A DNA stretch of 64,000 nt from assembly GCF_042453785.1 (NCBI RefSeq), contig NC_091669.1:12784501-12848500 (forward strand), read 5' to 3'. The notes beneath the pieces are model-generated. The model was not told the origin of the DNA. It saw only the letters and a program-made list of their open reading frames with translations, and ran no database searches. The stretch comes from Malus domestica (taxonomy: Eukaryota > Streptophyta > Magnoliopsida > Rosales > Rosaceae). The position numbers were made by a program, and so were the translations under genes. Each line of letters begins with the position of its first letter. Positions within the stretch are counted from its first letter, which is position 1. Of the stretch, positions 12,481 through 23,264 are shown in pieces.

Positions 12481-13611
12481 TTCCATATCCGAGTTCAACT
12501 TTGCGCTTGTTGTACTTAGCTCATTGCAATTAAACATGACATCTCATTCTCTGTTGATCTATTGGTAAAGATACAACATCGCGCCTACACGTAACCACTG
12601 AATTGGTATTAAAGACGTACCCTGCAGGTACTATGGATTTGGGCTAATCCCAACGTATCTCGAGCGGATCCGACCCCCCTGATCCTCAAAATGATGCTTG
12701 CCTTGTTTGTTATATTGACGCTGGTTACTTATCAGACTCGCACAAGGTAAAATCCCCGAATGGTTATGTCTTTACCGTTAGGGATATTGCAATATCTTGG
12801 AGGTCCATGATATAACCTTAGTTGCAAAATCTTCGAATCGTTCTAAGACTCACCTTACTCCATTACGCCACACGTGAGACATGGCTCAGAGTTCTTGTTG
12901 AGAATATTCTGAGTACTTGTTGTTTTCATCCATCGTTGAGTCCCAATGACGATCTATGAAAACTATATCGCATGTATCAACCCGACCAAGACATGATACA
13001 TCAACGAAGTCAACACCAAGACATATTGCATCTACATCTACATCAGTAAAACATCATAAGATTGAAGTCATGCAAGCCGATCCCAGACAATCTTGCCGAT
13101 CTCTACACGACATCACTGCCGTAGTTGACCTTCCAAAAGCTTGTCAAAGGAATTGGTATGCCTAACTATTCATATGCAATGCTTTTAGTTATCATTTGGA
13201 AGTTCTGTCAAATTCAGGGGGAGTATCCAGAAGTATACTCACTTGATCTTAATGTACTATTTTTCCTTACGTTTATGAGCATTTTTTCCACTGGGTTTTT
13301 GTTACCTAACTAGGTTTTGACAAGGCACCCATCATGGGCTGATCATACCCTTGTAAGCTCTTTTACTTGCATCTAAAAGGCGTATAGTTTTGACTTAAAG
13401 CAATTCTCACTTTTCTCCTTAGTTTATGGGTTTTTCTCCCACTTTAGGTTTTACCATAGCGATATTTTGTGAGTTTTACCTTTTATGCATTCTTCCGTTG
13501 ATTTGAGACTCGCATTTGCTCATTGTGCCGACGACTTCATCAACTGTACTTACTTCATCACTGAAGACCTGATGCGCCATTTAGTTGAGTATTTACACAC
13601 TCAAGGAAGAG

Positions 13612-13879
13612 TGTTGCAGTCCTATTAGATTAGGAATGTGATTGTGTAAATCCTAGTGTATCTAAGGATATCTTTGAATATTCCCTTTAGTAGTTAGTAT
13701 TCTATTAGAGTCTATTAGGGTAAGGAATTAACCTTCCATACTACTATAAATAAATGCACAATGGAGTGGAATAATGCACATCTCACAATTACACATCTAT
13801 CTCTTCTCTTTATGCCACACCCCCTCTCTTTCTGGCCTCCATAATTGTTCAGTAAATTATGCGTACAACACCTACAACA
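13612..13879 (+). repeat. 3' LTR of copia copy 1
   Basis: It starts TGTTGCAGTCCTATTAG directly after a purine-rich AAGGAAGAG tract that serves as polypurine tract, and ends CCTACAACA. It is visibly diverged from its 5' partner (different length, many substitutions), so the insertion is not recent. The TTTTC duplication follows. Confidence 0.9.
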
Positions 13880-13884
13880 TTTTC

Positions 13885-15357
13885 ATCAGTTTTGTTATTA
13901 TTTCTTGTTTTAAAAATACTTAATTACAATTATGTAAAGAAATAATGTAATAAATAATAGTTTAAATTTGACATATCAGGTGAAGAATAAATTAAAAATA
14001 AAATAAAATAAAAATATCACATAAGCCTTCAATTTAAATTTTGTTTAAAATTTGACATCTTCTGTTCTGATCACACTAGTGGGTTTTCCATCACTTTAAT
14101 AGTTTGTCATATATCACTTTGAGTTAGTTTCGTAGTAATCCGCACCCGTTTATTACCAAAAAAGAGAAAAGAAGAAAAGAGTGATGATCTCCCCATGATT
14201 CCTTAAATGGTTGATGTCAAATTGGCATGTAATTTCGGACAAACAAAGGCTTAAGATCTGATATAATGCATCATACTCCGATCTACGATTGGTTTTTGCT
14301 ATCGTAGTAAGATCTTAAATTTGACGTGATGGAATCATCTTTGATTTTGTGTTTTCTTGCATCTTGATTGGTTGGATCTAAACCTGAGGGTAAAGAATCG
14401 AAGACCATCCCAATCGAATTCGACATGATGGAATCATCTTTGATTTTGTGTTTTCTTGCATCTTGATTAAAATATATGTAAATTTTTGTACAATTTCAAT
14501 TTGATGAGTAAACCAAACTGAACCAGACCCTATACACCTGAACTCTTAAAAGAAAGGGGTGTATAATGCCTACTTGGAAATGCTAATATTTGAAAATGTT
14601 TTAAAATCTTAGTGACCATACAATGATTAAGAATACAATAGCAAAAGAGAAAACATGACCCGCAAGTCAAACGATGTACCAAAAAAAAAAAAAAACTTTG
14701 AGTCAACAACTAAAACTCGACCTACTCGAACTATCAACACAGATTGATCACCTCTAGCGACAAAAAATGGCAGCATACCAAAGCAAACCAAAATCTCTCG
14801 TAGAAATACTTCAAACAACACAACAAATTAAACAAGTCCTTAAAACAAATAAAATAAATTAAAATCTAAACATTTAAAACTTACAAGTATTTAGATTGAC
14901 ATGGCTTTTCAAAACGTGTTGTTTGACATTATAGTGTCACCGTCAATCACATTGAACAAGACACCGTTATAAAATACTAGTAAACCATATTGACATTTGA
15001 TAAAATCACATAGACAAGTAGAATAGTTGTATTGGACCGAAATCAACCATTACTCAGCAAAACCCTGACAAAAAACAATTACATCTAAATACGACCGTGA
15101 CAGAGTAACAGATAGAAGACATAAATTAATTTTCACACGTCTATATTGTTTTGTTCTAAACATCATTAAAAATTTTAATTCAAAACTAAAGGTCAAATTT
15201 TTCTTAATCTGAATGCAATAACAAAAAAGAATATAAAGTCTTTGGGCGTTCTAACTTGACCAACTCATCAATAACAATAAATAAATAAAATAGTAAAAAT
15301 AAGACAAAGAATTCACCAATAAAAAAAAGCTTTTGACGATACGGTCGGGAATGTACC
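13885..15357. other. Intergenic sequence between copia copy 1 and the gene at 15524
   Basis: AT-rich, with no supported coding region. It contains a 47-bp near-perfect direct repeat at 14323-14468 and poly-A tracts at 14680-14695 and 15321-15328. The rightmost part is the promoter of the gene at 15524. Confidence 0.5.
14323..14468. repeat. 47-bp direct repeat pair
   Basis: GACGTGATGGAATCATC...CATCTTGATT at 14323-14369 recurs at 14422-14468 with a single difference (GACGTG versus GACATG). 52 bases separate the copies. The G-to-A change would suit deamination of a methylated CpG. No transposon ends were found around it. Confidence 0.9.
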
Positions 15358-15364
15358 TATATAA
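15358..15364 (+). promoter_or_regulatory. TATA box of the gene at 15524
   Basis: TATATAA lies 160 bases upstream of the start codon, followed by a pyrimidine-rich CTCTCGCTCCTCCTTCC leader typical of plant transcription starts. Transcription probably begins near 15385-15400. Confidence 0.6.
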
Positions 15365-15523
15365 CCCTCTCGCTCCTCCTTCCACCGTCTCTCTCTCAAG
15401 CCATCCAGCACTCTCTTTCTCGCATCCACACACAAACACACGCCTAAATTTGCTCTCTATATTTTCCTCTTATCCAAACACCCCCTTAAAATCTCCGCTC
15501 TCTCTCTAGCAATTCTGTCATCA

Positions 15524-16483
15524 ATGGCAAGGTCGATTTCTCAAACCCTTACCCTAGCCCGCCACCTCTCCTCCAAATCATCGCCGCCCTCCTGCTCCCG
15601 CCTAATAAACCTGCGCGCCCAATCCACCCTCCCTTTTTACCATGACCCACCAACCGACTCCTCCGCCGACTCGCCTTCCGATCCCCTTCTGTGCAAGCTC
15701 GAGGATGCCATCCACCGGATCATCGTCCGCCGATCCGCGCCCGATTGGCTCCCCTTTCTGCCCGGCGCCTCCTACTGGGTCCCTCCCCCACGGTCGAGAT
15801 CGCACGGCCTGGCTCAGCTGGTCGATAAGTTGGCTAACCCTCTGAGTGAGGAGGAGACCATGTCTATGACCACTGTTAGAGGCTGGCCTTCTTCTGCTTA
15901 TTTTATCGAAGGTTTGCTTCCGTTTTTCGATTTTATGAATTGGGTTCTGTTCAAAATTGGGTTTTTATCCTTCAATTAATTGGGATTGGAAATTTATTAT
16001 TTTGCGTTGTGGTTGATTTAATTGGATCATCTAATTCGTTTCTGCACCTGGGTTTGGTTCTGAATTATGCAATTTTCTCTCTTTAGGTGAGAATATCAAA
16101 AATCTAAAAGCGTTTACGGATTGATCATGTTTTTAGGCATTTATCTTGATTTGTTCTATGATAAAAAGTAGCTAGAATGATTAAGATAAAGGAATTATTC
16201 TGGCTTTTATTTTTCTTATTTTTTTATAATGTATGTTTTTTGGGGCATTGGATGGATTAAGAGCTTTTGTGATAAAAAGTATTGAAATCTTTTGTATAAT
16301 AAATGATTTTCTTACAACGGTTGCTTATGCTATGCTTTTCTTTTCTTTGTAGGTACATCTCCACAACTGATGGAGCCTGTGATTGTGGTTCAGAGTTCTG
16401 ATGATGTGCCCAATCCCCAACCGACAGAGACCAGGGATCAAAGTTCTGACAATGTGTCCAAGTCTGAGGATGAGGAGGGATGA
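15524..16483 (+). CDS. Conserved plant protein with likely organelle-targeting N-terminus
   Basis: Exon 1 is 15524-15911 and exon 2 is 16353-16483. The intron has GT at 15912 and a TTTCTTTGTAG acceptor ending at 16352. The junction completes a GGT codon, giving 172 residues (388 + 131 nt). The first 40 residues are rich in Ser, Arg and Leu with no acid (MARSISQTLTLARHLSS...), as in a mitochondrial or plastid transit peptide. A compact middle block follows: DAIHRIIVRRSAPDWLPFLP, then GASYWVPPP and TVRGWPSSAYFIEG. The tail is acidic and Ser-rich (SSDDVP, KSEDEEG) and probably disordered. The start is the first ATG after the leader. The middle block resembles an uncharacterised plant family that I cannot name or tie to a reaction. 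Exon 1 is GC-rich compared with its flanks, as expected for a real gene. A TATA box and CT-rich leader lie upstream. Confidence 0.82.
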
Positions 16484-17575
16484 ACCATATAGTTCTCAAA
16501 AGCGGCATCTGAGGTGAGTTTTAAGAACAATTGGCTGAGTTCTGTATTGTTGACAAGAAATATGTTAACTCAATTAGTAAAACTCAATGCCATTACGTTG
16601 GGTTTCATCCCGTGGAGTTTAATGGTTTTAACAACAAATAATCAAACTAATTTGGGGGTAAACTGGATTAACCTAGGATTTTTGTGGAAGTTTAAGATTA
16701 CTGAAGTTAAGCTGCTTCATATTCAAAGACTAAAGAGAAATGCTTTCATCTTTCCTAAAGTAGAAAATATATTTCTGAATACTAATTAGGTTGCTCAATA
16801 CTTCAGTATGGAGCATTCTGAATTACAGTCTGCTGATAACATCTCTTTTGACCTTGTTCGTCCTGATTTAAAGCTGGCGTTTAGGGCCGTAGTTAATTCA
16901 CCGACCACTGTTAAATATTTAGGAGAGGTTTGTGTATGCTCTTATTATGGATTCTAATAATATCATTAATGGTTTAATTCATCTATATCTATGTCATAAA
17001 AGTTGGATTTGGAGAGCTTCAAACTTGATCCTTTAGTATAACGGTGATTTTAACCTGAAATGAGTTGATGCCATGGGGGCTGATCTTAGGACAAAAGACT
17101 TAAAATCTGGTTGCGAATGATACTGCTTTTTATGTTGTATTGCTTATGCTTTCCTGATAAGCAGCTTATAGATGGACTGTTCCTTGAATTTTACTATTTG
17201 CTAAACTAAGTCATTGCTTGAAAGCTAATAATGCCTTGGTTGCTGGGATACGCAGGCTCATTTAGTCTTGTAAAATGTGTGTAGGACGACGAAAGATACA
17301 TTGATGAAAGGCATTTCGTCAAGGTCAAGAGCTGTAGAGATGCAACCTGGTTAGCGAGGTTGAATGGCTTCTATCCAAATTCAAGATTACAACCGAAAAG
17401 GAGTTTACTGTAAATATTCATGAAGTATGTACAGTTGATCATTTTAGTGTGTTTTCAGTTGAATTGTATGTTATTTGTACCTACGGCTGCATGGTTAATT
17501 TGATGAATCCAAGTTTTACCATCAACATTTCAGTTTTTATCTGGATGTCCATGTAAATATACTAAAGAAGTACAC

Positions 17576-17618
<43 letters not shown>

Positions 17619-17998
17619 TCCTATTCCCACATGGTTACTTGTCCCACAGCGAAGTAAACAGAAGGGTTTTACGAGATCATCGACGAGGCTTTCGTCCTAT
17701 AAAATAGCTGCAAGACATTGCTAGTCCAGAAATTTTTTACTCAAATCCTTTCCTTCCTTTCCCGGCCATGACCAACTACGCCGCATGCCCTCATCTTCTC
17801 ATTTTCTAATTTTTCTCATAAATTGTAGCGCAAGTAATACTGGAGGAAATCATTTTATTGAGTTTAGTTTCAAATTCGTTTTTAAAGCAAACTTGATTGG
17901 GAACATGTACACAGGAGAAAATTAATTCCACTAAAATGGAGGCACTTTCTGGTAAACTTGCAACACAAGAAAATCCCAAGTTCGCATAAATAGTACTA
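16484..17998 (+). other. 3' UTR of the gene at 15524, probably with a UTR intron, then intergenic
   Basis: After the stop, GAG|GTGAGTTTTAAG at 16511-16520 is a strong splice donor. Possible acceptors are CGCAG at 17255 and GTGTGTAG at 17284. Sequence after 17285 is GC-richer than what precedes it. The inference is an intron within the 3' UTR, with polyadenylation around 17500-17560. No further coding exon was found. A CT microsatellite and non-coding sequence follow. Confidence 0.4.
17579..17616. repeat. (CT)n microsatellite
   Basis: About eighteen CT units in an unbroken run. Confidence 0.97.
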
Positions 17999-18159
17999 TT
18001 TGAATTTATGAAGTGGAAAACAATGTGCTTGAACTTGAAAATCATTCAAGCCTTTTGTTTTGGAACAAACGATAGTATCTACACTTAGGGGGTGGGGGAG
18101 TTGCTAAGTTTTATTATGGCTTTCCATAATATGTGGTTCAACTTCGCCTTTGGCGAGCC

Positions 18160-18404
18160 ACTTAGTACTATAGTCTAGTGTTATTCCTCTTCCCTTGTAA
18201 GTAAGGTCTTATGTTTGATTCTCGCCAAAAACAAATTTAAACCACAATATTGCTAACCCATTGTGTGACTTAGCCCACTCTCCCACCCTTTTAGCGTTAG
18301 ATAATATTGTTTGTTAAAAAAAAAAAAAACTTCACATTTGGTGAAAATCAAACCTAAAACCTCTCACTTACAAGTGAAGAAAAATACTACTAAACCGTAT
18401 TACT
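18160..18404. mobile_element. Two opposed copies of a tRNA-derived SINE-like unit
   Basis: On the plus strand, TAGTCTAGTGTTATTCCTC (A-box-like) and GTTTGATTC (B-box-like) are followed by an AT-rich body ending in a pure A run at about 18317-18330. Immediately after it, the minus strand carries the same head in reverse: TTACAAGTGAAG and AATCAAACCTAAAACC are reverse complements of the A- and B-box areas. The second copy is truncated. Two SINEs head against tail-to-tail fits repeated insertion into an A-rich target. Confidence 0.65.
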
Positions 18405-18570
18405 AAAAAAAAAAGGTCGTACCCAGTGCACAAGGCTCCCGCTTTACGCAGGGTCTGGGAGAGGTGAATGTCGGCTAGCCTTACCTCCATTTATGGAGAG
18501 GCTGCTCCCAAGTCTCGAACCCGAGACCTACCGCTCATGGGCGAAGGCACTTGCCATCGCACCAAGTGCA
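18405..18570 (-). mobile_element. Au-type SINE
   Basis: Read on the minus strand it begins near 18570 with a pol III A-box stretch TGGTGCGATGGCAAG. Then come a B box GGTTCGAGAC, the body TAAGGCTAGCCGACATTC, CACCTCTCCCAGACCC, and a 3' end GCCTTGTGCACTGGGTACG followed by a T run. This is the well-known layout of the Au SINE, widespread in flowering plants. It looks full length. Its 5' end abuts the right copy of the 13-bp target duplication. Confidence 0.9.
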
Positions 18571-18960
18571 AAAATCATTCAAGTTATAACGTTTTGCTGT
18601 AAGTTATGGATGATGTTTCGTTGTGTTCCCTCTCTACCGATTTGTTGTGCTGTGATCGAATGAGTGTGACATCTTTTAACTGTTTTGCTTAAGACATTGT
18701 TGCATAGTGTTACCAGTTCACTCATGTTATAACGTGTATATATTTATGTATTAATTCTAAACCATAATGATACAAATCAGACAAGCTTAAAAGCATTTAC
18801 TGGTAATTTAGTAGGAAAGAATGAATGACATAAATTTCAGAACCTGTCCAACAGTTATAACGTTTTGCTCTAGTACTAACGCTCATCAAAACATAAAAAC
18901 TGCATTAAAACTGTACAAAATTTAATTCCATTTGTAACCTACTCCCCGAGCATCAAAATT

Positions 18961-18967
18961 TATATAT
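18961..18967 (+). promoter_or_regulatory. TATA box of prolamin-like gene copy A
   Basis: TATATAT lies 107 bases upstream of the ATG at 19068 and is followed by GAATCCTTACCCTCTATC. The duplicate copy has TATATAAA at 27283-27290 followed by TCCTTACCCTCC, so the box is conserved between the copies. Confidence 0.6.
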
Positions 18968-20202
18968 GAATCCTTACCCTCTATCTTCTCCAACAGCAAC
19001 ACGTCCAATCTGCCAAACCCTTTCTCTGGGATAGATCAAAAAAGAAGTTCCAAGCTTCCCAATAGCCATGTCTAGACAAGCTCAAGCACTACTTTCACTC
19101 CTCCTATTGGCAACATGTGCCGCAGCCGGGGCGGATGCGCCTCCACCGGCCTTCCCTACCATCCCAAACCTATTCCCGCCAGGGACCCCAAGCCTGCTGC
19201 CACATGGCATTCCTGGCCTATTCCCTCCAGGGATTCCAGGGCTGTCTCTGCCAGGAACCCCGGGTCAAGGACGGAGCTACCATGGGCTTAGGGGGGGCGG
19301 ATGCCCCCACTGAGATTTTTCTGACACTGGCATGTTGCTCAAACTGAGCTGGGTTTGCAGCAGCAGAGCCCCCACTGAACTGATCTGGTTCTGCAGAAGC
19401 AGAGCTGGGTCTTATATTTTTTTTTTTTTAAATCCAGGCCAAAACGACGTCATTTTGGTCCTAGTACAAAAAAAAAAAAAAAACAAAACGGCGTCGTTTC
19501 GTATATGTTAACAAAAAAAAAAAGTATGTTAAAGGGGGGACCGCTTGTCCCCAGTCCACCCCCATTCCTTGATTCCCATCTCTCCGTTTCCTTTTTATTT
19601 CCCTTGCCAATCAGAGAGCAGCGTGGTGCTGCTCTCTTTCCCCAAATTCCCAACATCTTGAAACGGAACGAAACATGAGCAAGGTGTTGTTCCCAGCCAT
19701 GCCAACAGCCAGCCACTCCAGCCAACTACTCTCTAGCCGACATATATATATTTAGGGTAAAATTTTTAATTCCTAAATCTATAATCCATAACCCTAATTA
19801 ATTATTTAAGACGAATTTTTGTTTAATTGGTATAGAAATATAGAATCATATGGTAATTGGTTATTGATTATTGATTATTGATATGAATTCTATGATTATT
19901 GATGAATGAAATTATGAAATTACGAATTCTATGAATATGGGTATACATTTATTCATATGATTAGTTGAATTAAATGTTTATTTGTTGAAGAATTTGTATG
20001 CTTATTGGTATTGCCATATTGGTTAATTGAATTGTTGCCTAGGTTGGATATGGATTAGTTATTAGGCATATTAGCATAGTATACTCTAGGACTAAGAGTC
20101 TAAGAATTTTATTGAGATTTTTATTCTATAAATTCTACAAATTACGTATGAACCTTATATGTTATTGGTATCAATATGATTGACTTTGCAGACTAAAACA
20201 TC

Positions 20203-22579
20203 ATGGAGAGGTTTTTCAAAAAAATATCAGTGCCTCCATCCCCAGTTATTGAGAAAAATGATGATACTCAGGGACAACATAGTACAGAATTTATTTTATC
20301 AAATCTTCCATCAGATCCTGGTAAGCGAATTCGAATTTTGGATTACAATCCTAATATTTGAGATCAAGTACGAAGAGCGTATGTGCTAGCTGGTCCTCAA
20401 CAACCTAAAACCCATAATTTTCCTTACAAGAAATATGGAGACACGCAAAGACGATTCAACCCTGCTTGGTTTGATGATTTTCCTACTTGGTTGGAATATA
20501 GTGTAGAAAAAGATGCTGCCTTTTGTCTATGTTGCTACCTTTTTAAACCAAACATTGGAGAACAAGCAGGTGGTGATTTCTTTGTTGGAGAAGGATTTTC
20601 TAACTGGAAGAAGAAAGAAAGACTTCTAACTCATATTGGAGGTGTCAATAGTGCACACAATCAAGCATGGAGTAATTTTGAAGCTTTAAGGAGTCAAAAG
20701 CAACATATCCAATCTTTTTTCTCTAAAACTCATGATGAAGCTCGAATTCAATATAGAGCTCGGTTGAATGCATCAATTGATTGTTGTCGATTTCTTTTGA
20801 GACAATGGCTTGCATTTCGTGGTAATGATGAATCTGAACATTCAAGCAACCATGGAAACTTTCTTGAGCTTCTACAGTTTCTTGCCAACCATAATGAGGA
20901 TGTGAAAGCCGTTACTTTGAAAAATGCTCCGGAGAATCACAAATTGACATCACCAGATATTCAAAAAGACATTACCAGATATTCAAAAAGACATTGTAAA
21001 TGCTTGTGCAACTAAGACCATCAAGACTATTATTAAAGACATTGGCACTTCGTTGTTCTCTATTTTGATTGATGAATCTCGCGACGTATCAACGAAGGAA
21101 CAAATGGCTATTGTATTGCGTTATGTGGACAAGAATGGGCATGTCGTTGAGCGTTTTATTGGCATTGAGCATGTTACTAGTACTGCTGCTCTTTCACTCA
21201 AGGAAACCATTGATGAGGTATTTTCTAGGCATAAATTAAGCATGTCTAGGTTGCGTGGGGAAGGTTACGATGGGGCCAGCAATATGCAAGGTGAGTTCAA
21301 TGGTCTTAAAGCTCTTATTATGAAAGACAGTGGTTGTGCCTATTATATTCATTGCTTTGCACATCAACTTCAATTAGCTCTTGTAGTTGTGGCAAAGAAG
21401 AACATCCAAATTGAGTCTCTTTTTAGTATAGTTACTATTTTGGTAAATGTTGTTGGAGCTTCATCGAAGCGTTGTGATCTTCTTCGAGAGAATCAATCTA
21501 TTGCAGTTATTGAAGCACTTAACAGTGGTGAGTTTACAAGTGGGAAAGGCAAAAATCAAGAAACTACTTTGAAACGTGCTGGAGAAACACGTTGGGGTTC
21601 ACACTTTGGTACTTTAGTAAGTATCATGACTATGTTTTCATCCATACTTGATGTACTTGAAGTAATAGCAGATGATGGAGTAAGCTCTCAACAAAGATGT
21701 GAAGCGAATAATTTATTGGATTCCATGCAATCATTTGATTTTGTGTTTAATCTACAGTTGATGAAAGATATACTAGGAATAACCAATGAATTGTCACAAG
21801 CATTGCAAAGGAAGGATCAGGATATTGTAAATGCAATGAAGTTGGTTGGAGTTTGTAAGCAAAGGTTGGAGATAATGAGGAAAAGTGGTTGGGATTCTTT
21901 ACTTAGTGAAGTCTCAGAATTTTGTCTTAAACATGATATTGATGTGCCTAATATGGATGATATGTTTCTTTCTCGAAGGCGAGGGCAACGAAAAGCACAA
22001 GCAGTCACAAATATGCATCATTATTGTGTTGGGATATTTTATGTTGTTTTGGATTGGCAGCTTCAAGAACTAAATAATCGTTTCAATGAGACCAACACTG
22101 AGTTACTTCTTTGTTTGGCATGTTTATGTCCAGCCGACTCCTTCTCTGCTTTTGATAGCCAAAAGCCATTGCGTCTTGCCCAGTTTTATCCTAAAGACTT
22201 CTCTATGAATGAGCTGGTGATACTTAAGATTCAACTTGAGACTTACATTATGGATATGCGGTCTAGCATTGAGTTTTCAGGTTTAAAAGAGATTGGAGAT
22301 CTTGCAAAAAAAATGGTTCAATGCAAAAAACACAAGGTGTATTCGCTGGTTTACTTGCTTGTGACATTAGTACTAACTCTTCCAGTTGCTACTGCAACCG
22401 TTGAAAGAGCATTTTCGGCCATGAAAATTCTGAAGAATCGATTGAGAAATCGAATGGGAGATCAATGGATGAATGATAACATGATTATTTTTATAGAGAG
22501 AGAGATATTTGATGGTATTGGTAATGATGTTGTCATGCAACGCTTTCAGAACATGAAAATGCATCGAGGGATATTGTAA
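20203..22579 (+). pseudogene. hAT transposase (zinc-finger/DUF4371 type), inactivated
   Basis: Translation from the ATG at 20203 begins MERFFKKISVPPSP. It is interrupted by TGA at 20359-20361 (codon 53), where relatives have Arg, so CGA to TGA is likely. The frame resumes with a TTF-type zinc-finger region (WFDDFPTWLEYS, AFCLCCYLF) and runs to 20951. A 22-bp tandem duplication at 20952-20995 then shifts the frame. The second part (to TAA at 22577-22579) holds the catalytic RNase-H-like region (LIDESRDVSTKEQMA, RGEGYDGASNMQGEF, HCFAHQLQLAL) and the C-terminal hAT dimerisation motif (ATVERAFSAMKILKNRLRN). Apart from these two lesions the roughly 790-codon frame is open, so inactivation appears recent. 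It may be preceded by a 5' intron ending TTTGCAG at 20191. Confidence 0.92.
20952..20995 (+). repeat. 22-bp perfect tandem duplication in the transposase
   Basis: ACCAGATATTCAAAAAGACA plus TT occurs twice back to back (20952-20973 and 20974-20995). Because 22 is not a multiple of three, the downstream frame shifts and reaches a stop at 21013-21015. Removing one copy restores continuity with the frame that carries the catalytic domain. Confidence 0.97.
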
Positions 22580-22951
22580 GGGACTGTTGTATGAAAAACT
22601 TTTTGGATTAATATATAAGTATTGTGTTTAGTAAATTCTTGAGCTTTTTAATTATGACTTTGTTGTTTGAGGATGCCCCCATTCACACAAATCTCTGGCT
22701 TCGTCCCTGCCCCGGGTGAGGTAGCAAAGTGCTGGTCTTCACTTCAGAACATTCCAGGGTGTGCATCAGAAATATATACCACAATCTTGATTGGTAAATT
22801 TGCACTAGGCCCTGCTTGTTGCAAGGCCTTGGTCGCAGTTGATGCGAATTGCTTGGCGAATTTGTTCCCATTGTTTCCTTCCATTCCTGCATTGTTCATA
22901 GGCAACTGTGCTAATGCTGCTGCTCCTAGAGCAACTGGATCAAAGCAGTAA

Positions 22952-23264
22952 TAGCCTGGTAGGCAGTTGGGAGGGTAAGTTTTTCAGGAAATAAGAGATC
23001 TTTGTTTCAATTAGCCATAATCATGCAGGTTTTTCTTCTGCTTACTTTGGGTGTGCCATTTAAGTTCATTAGATTTTGGAAGCTTCGTTATTGTGATCTG
23101 TGTTAACATGGGTCTGCGGAATGACCCGATCCCGCCCTTTTCGTGTCATGATTGTGAGAGAAGACTTTTTGACTAGGGACTAGCTCACTGTTTGATGGAA
23201 GAGCACCTTTGGCGCATGATAGACCACCTCTTCCAAGTGATCAGCTCTCTAATGGCCCACTCTC
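22952..23264. other. 3' flank of prolamin-like copy A
   Basis: Non-coding. GGGAGGGTAAGTTTTTCAGG just after the stop could be a 3' UTR splice donor. No other signal is seen before the tandem repeat at 23265. Confidence 0.35.

Larger units (their letters stand above)
6605..13879 (+). mobile_element. Complete but decayed Ty1/copia retrotransposon, copy 1
   Basis: Both LTRs are present (6605-6883 and 13612-13879). The element is flanked by a perfect 5-bp target duplication, TTTTC, at 6600-6604 and 13880-13884. The plus-strand order is LTR, leader, gag region, integrase, reverse transcriptase, polypurine tract and LTR, as in copia elements. The pol frame is riddled with stops and frameshifts, so no ORF longer than about 130 codons survives. 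Motifs can still be read: HDLLGHLGRTMM at 10379 (GAG-pre-integrase), GGDKNVNVPV near 11214, FLHGDIDMKIYM near 12028 and IYVVDM near 12271 (decayed YVDD). It is 7275 bp long and cannot move by itself. A related copy lies at 53887-60534. Confidence 0.93.
18038..18583. mobile_element. 520-bp composite SINE insertion with 13-bp target duplication
   Basis: The 13-mer AAAATCATTCAAG occurs at 18038-18050 and again, unchanged, at 18571-18583. In the duplicate copy of this region the 13-mer occurs once (26837-26849) with nothing inserted. So 18051-18570 is a retroposed insertion with a LINE-style target duplication. It contains an Au-type SINE plus two opposed copies of a second SINE-like unit, described separately. 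The composite probably arose by later SINEs landing in the tail of the first one. Confidence 0.85.
19266..22709 (+). mobile_element. hAT DNA transposon with perfect 8-bp target duplication
   Basis: CCCCGGGT lies at 19258-19265 and 22710-22717, a perfect 8-bp duplication as hAT elements make. The left end reads CAAGGACGGAGCTAC. The right end, reverse-complemented, reads CAGGGACGAAGCCAG. These are imperfect terminal inverted repeats of the common plant hAT type. A long non-coding 5' part contains mirrored ACGACGTCATTTTG and ACGGCGTCGTTTCG words near 19445 and 19490. A single plus-strand transposase gene follows, broken in two places. 3444 bp is a normal length for an autonomous hAT. Its host is the prolamin-like gene, which it splits. 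Confidence 0.95.
19068..22951 (+). pseudogene. Prolamin-like (ECA1-type) secreted protein gene, copy A, split by a hAT transposon
   Basis: Coding parts are 19068-19265 and 22718-22951, separated by a 3444-bp hAT insertion plus one copy of its target duplication. Without the insertion the frame is continuous: 66 codons plus 77 codons and TAA. Residues 1-22 form a signal peptide (LLSLLLLATCAAAGA). A proline/glycine-rich linker with repeated FPPGIPG-like units follows. The C-terminal domain has six cysteines in the order KCW, GCA, ACC, NCL and NCA, the spacing of the plant prolamin-like/ECA1 gametogenesis-related family. These are small secreted proteins, often reproductive. As it stands, translation from 19068 runs 16 codons into the transposon and stops at 19311-19313, losing the whole cysteine domain. 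A second copy lies at 27390. Family assignment rests on the cysteine pattern and secretory leader. Confidence 0.8.

Noticed and set aside
18405..18570. tRNA gene, because A- and B-box sequences are present
   Set aside because: The pol III boxes belong to an Au-type SINE. The sequence between and after them does not fold as a tRNA and continues into the SINE body.
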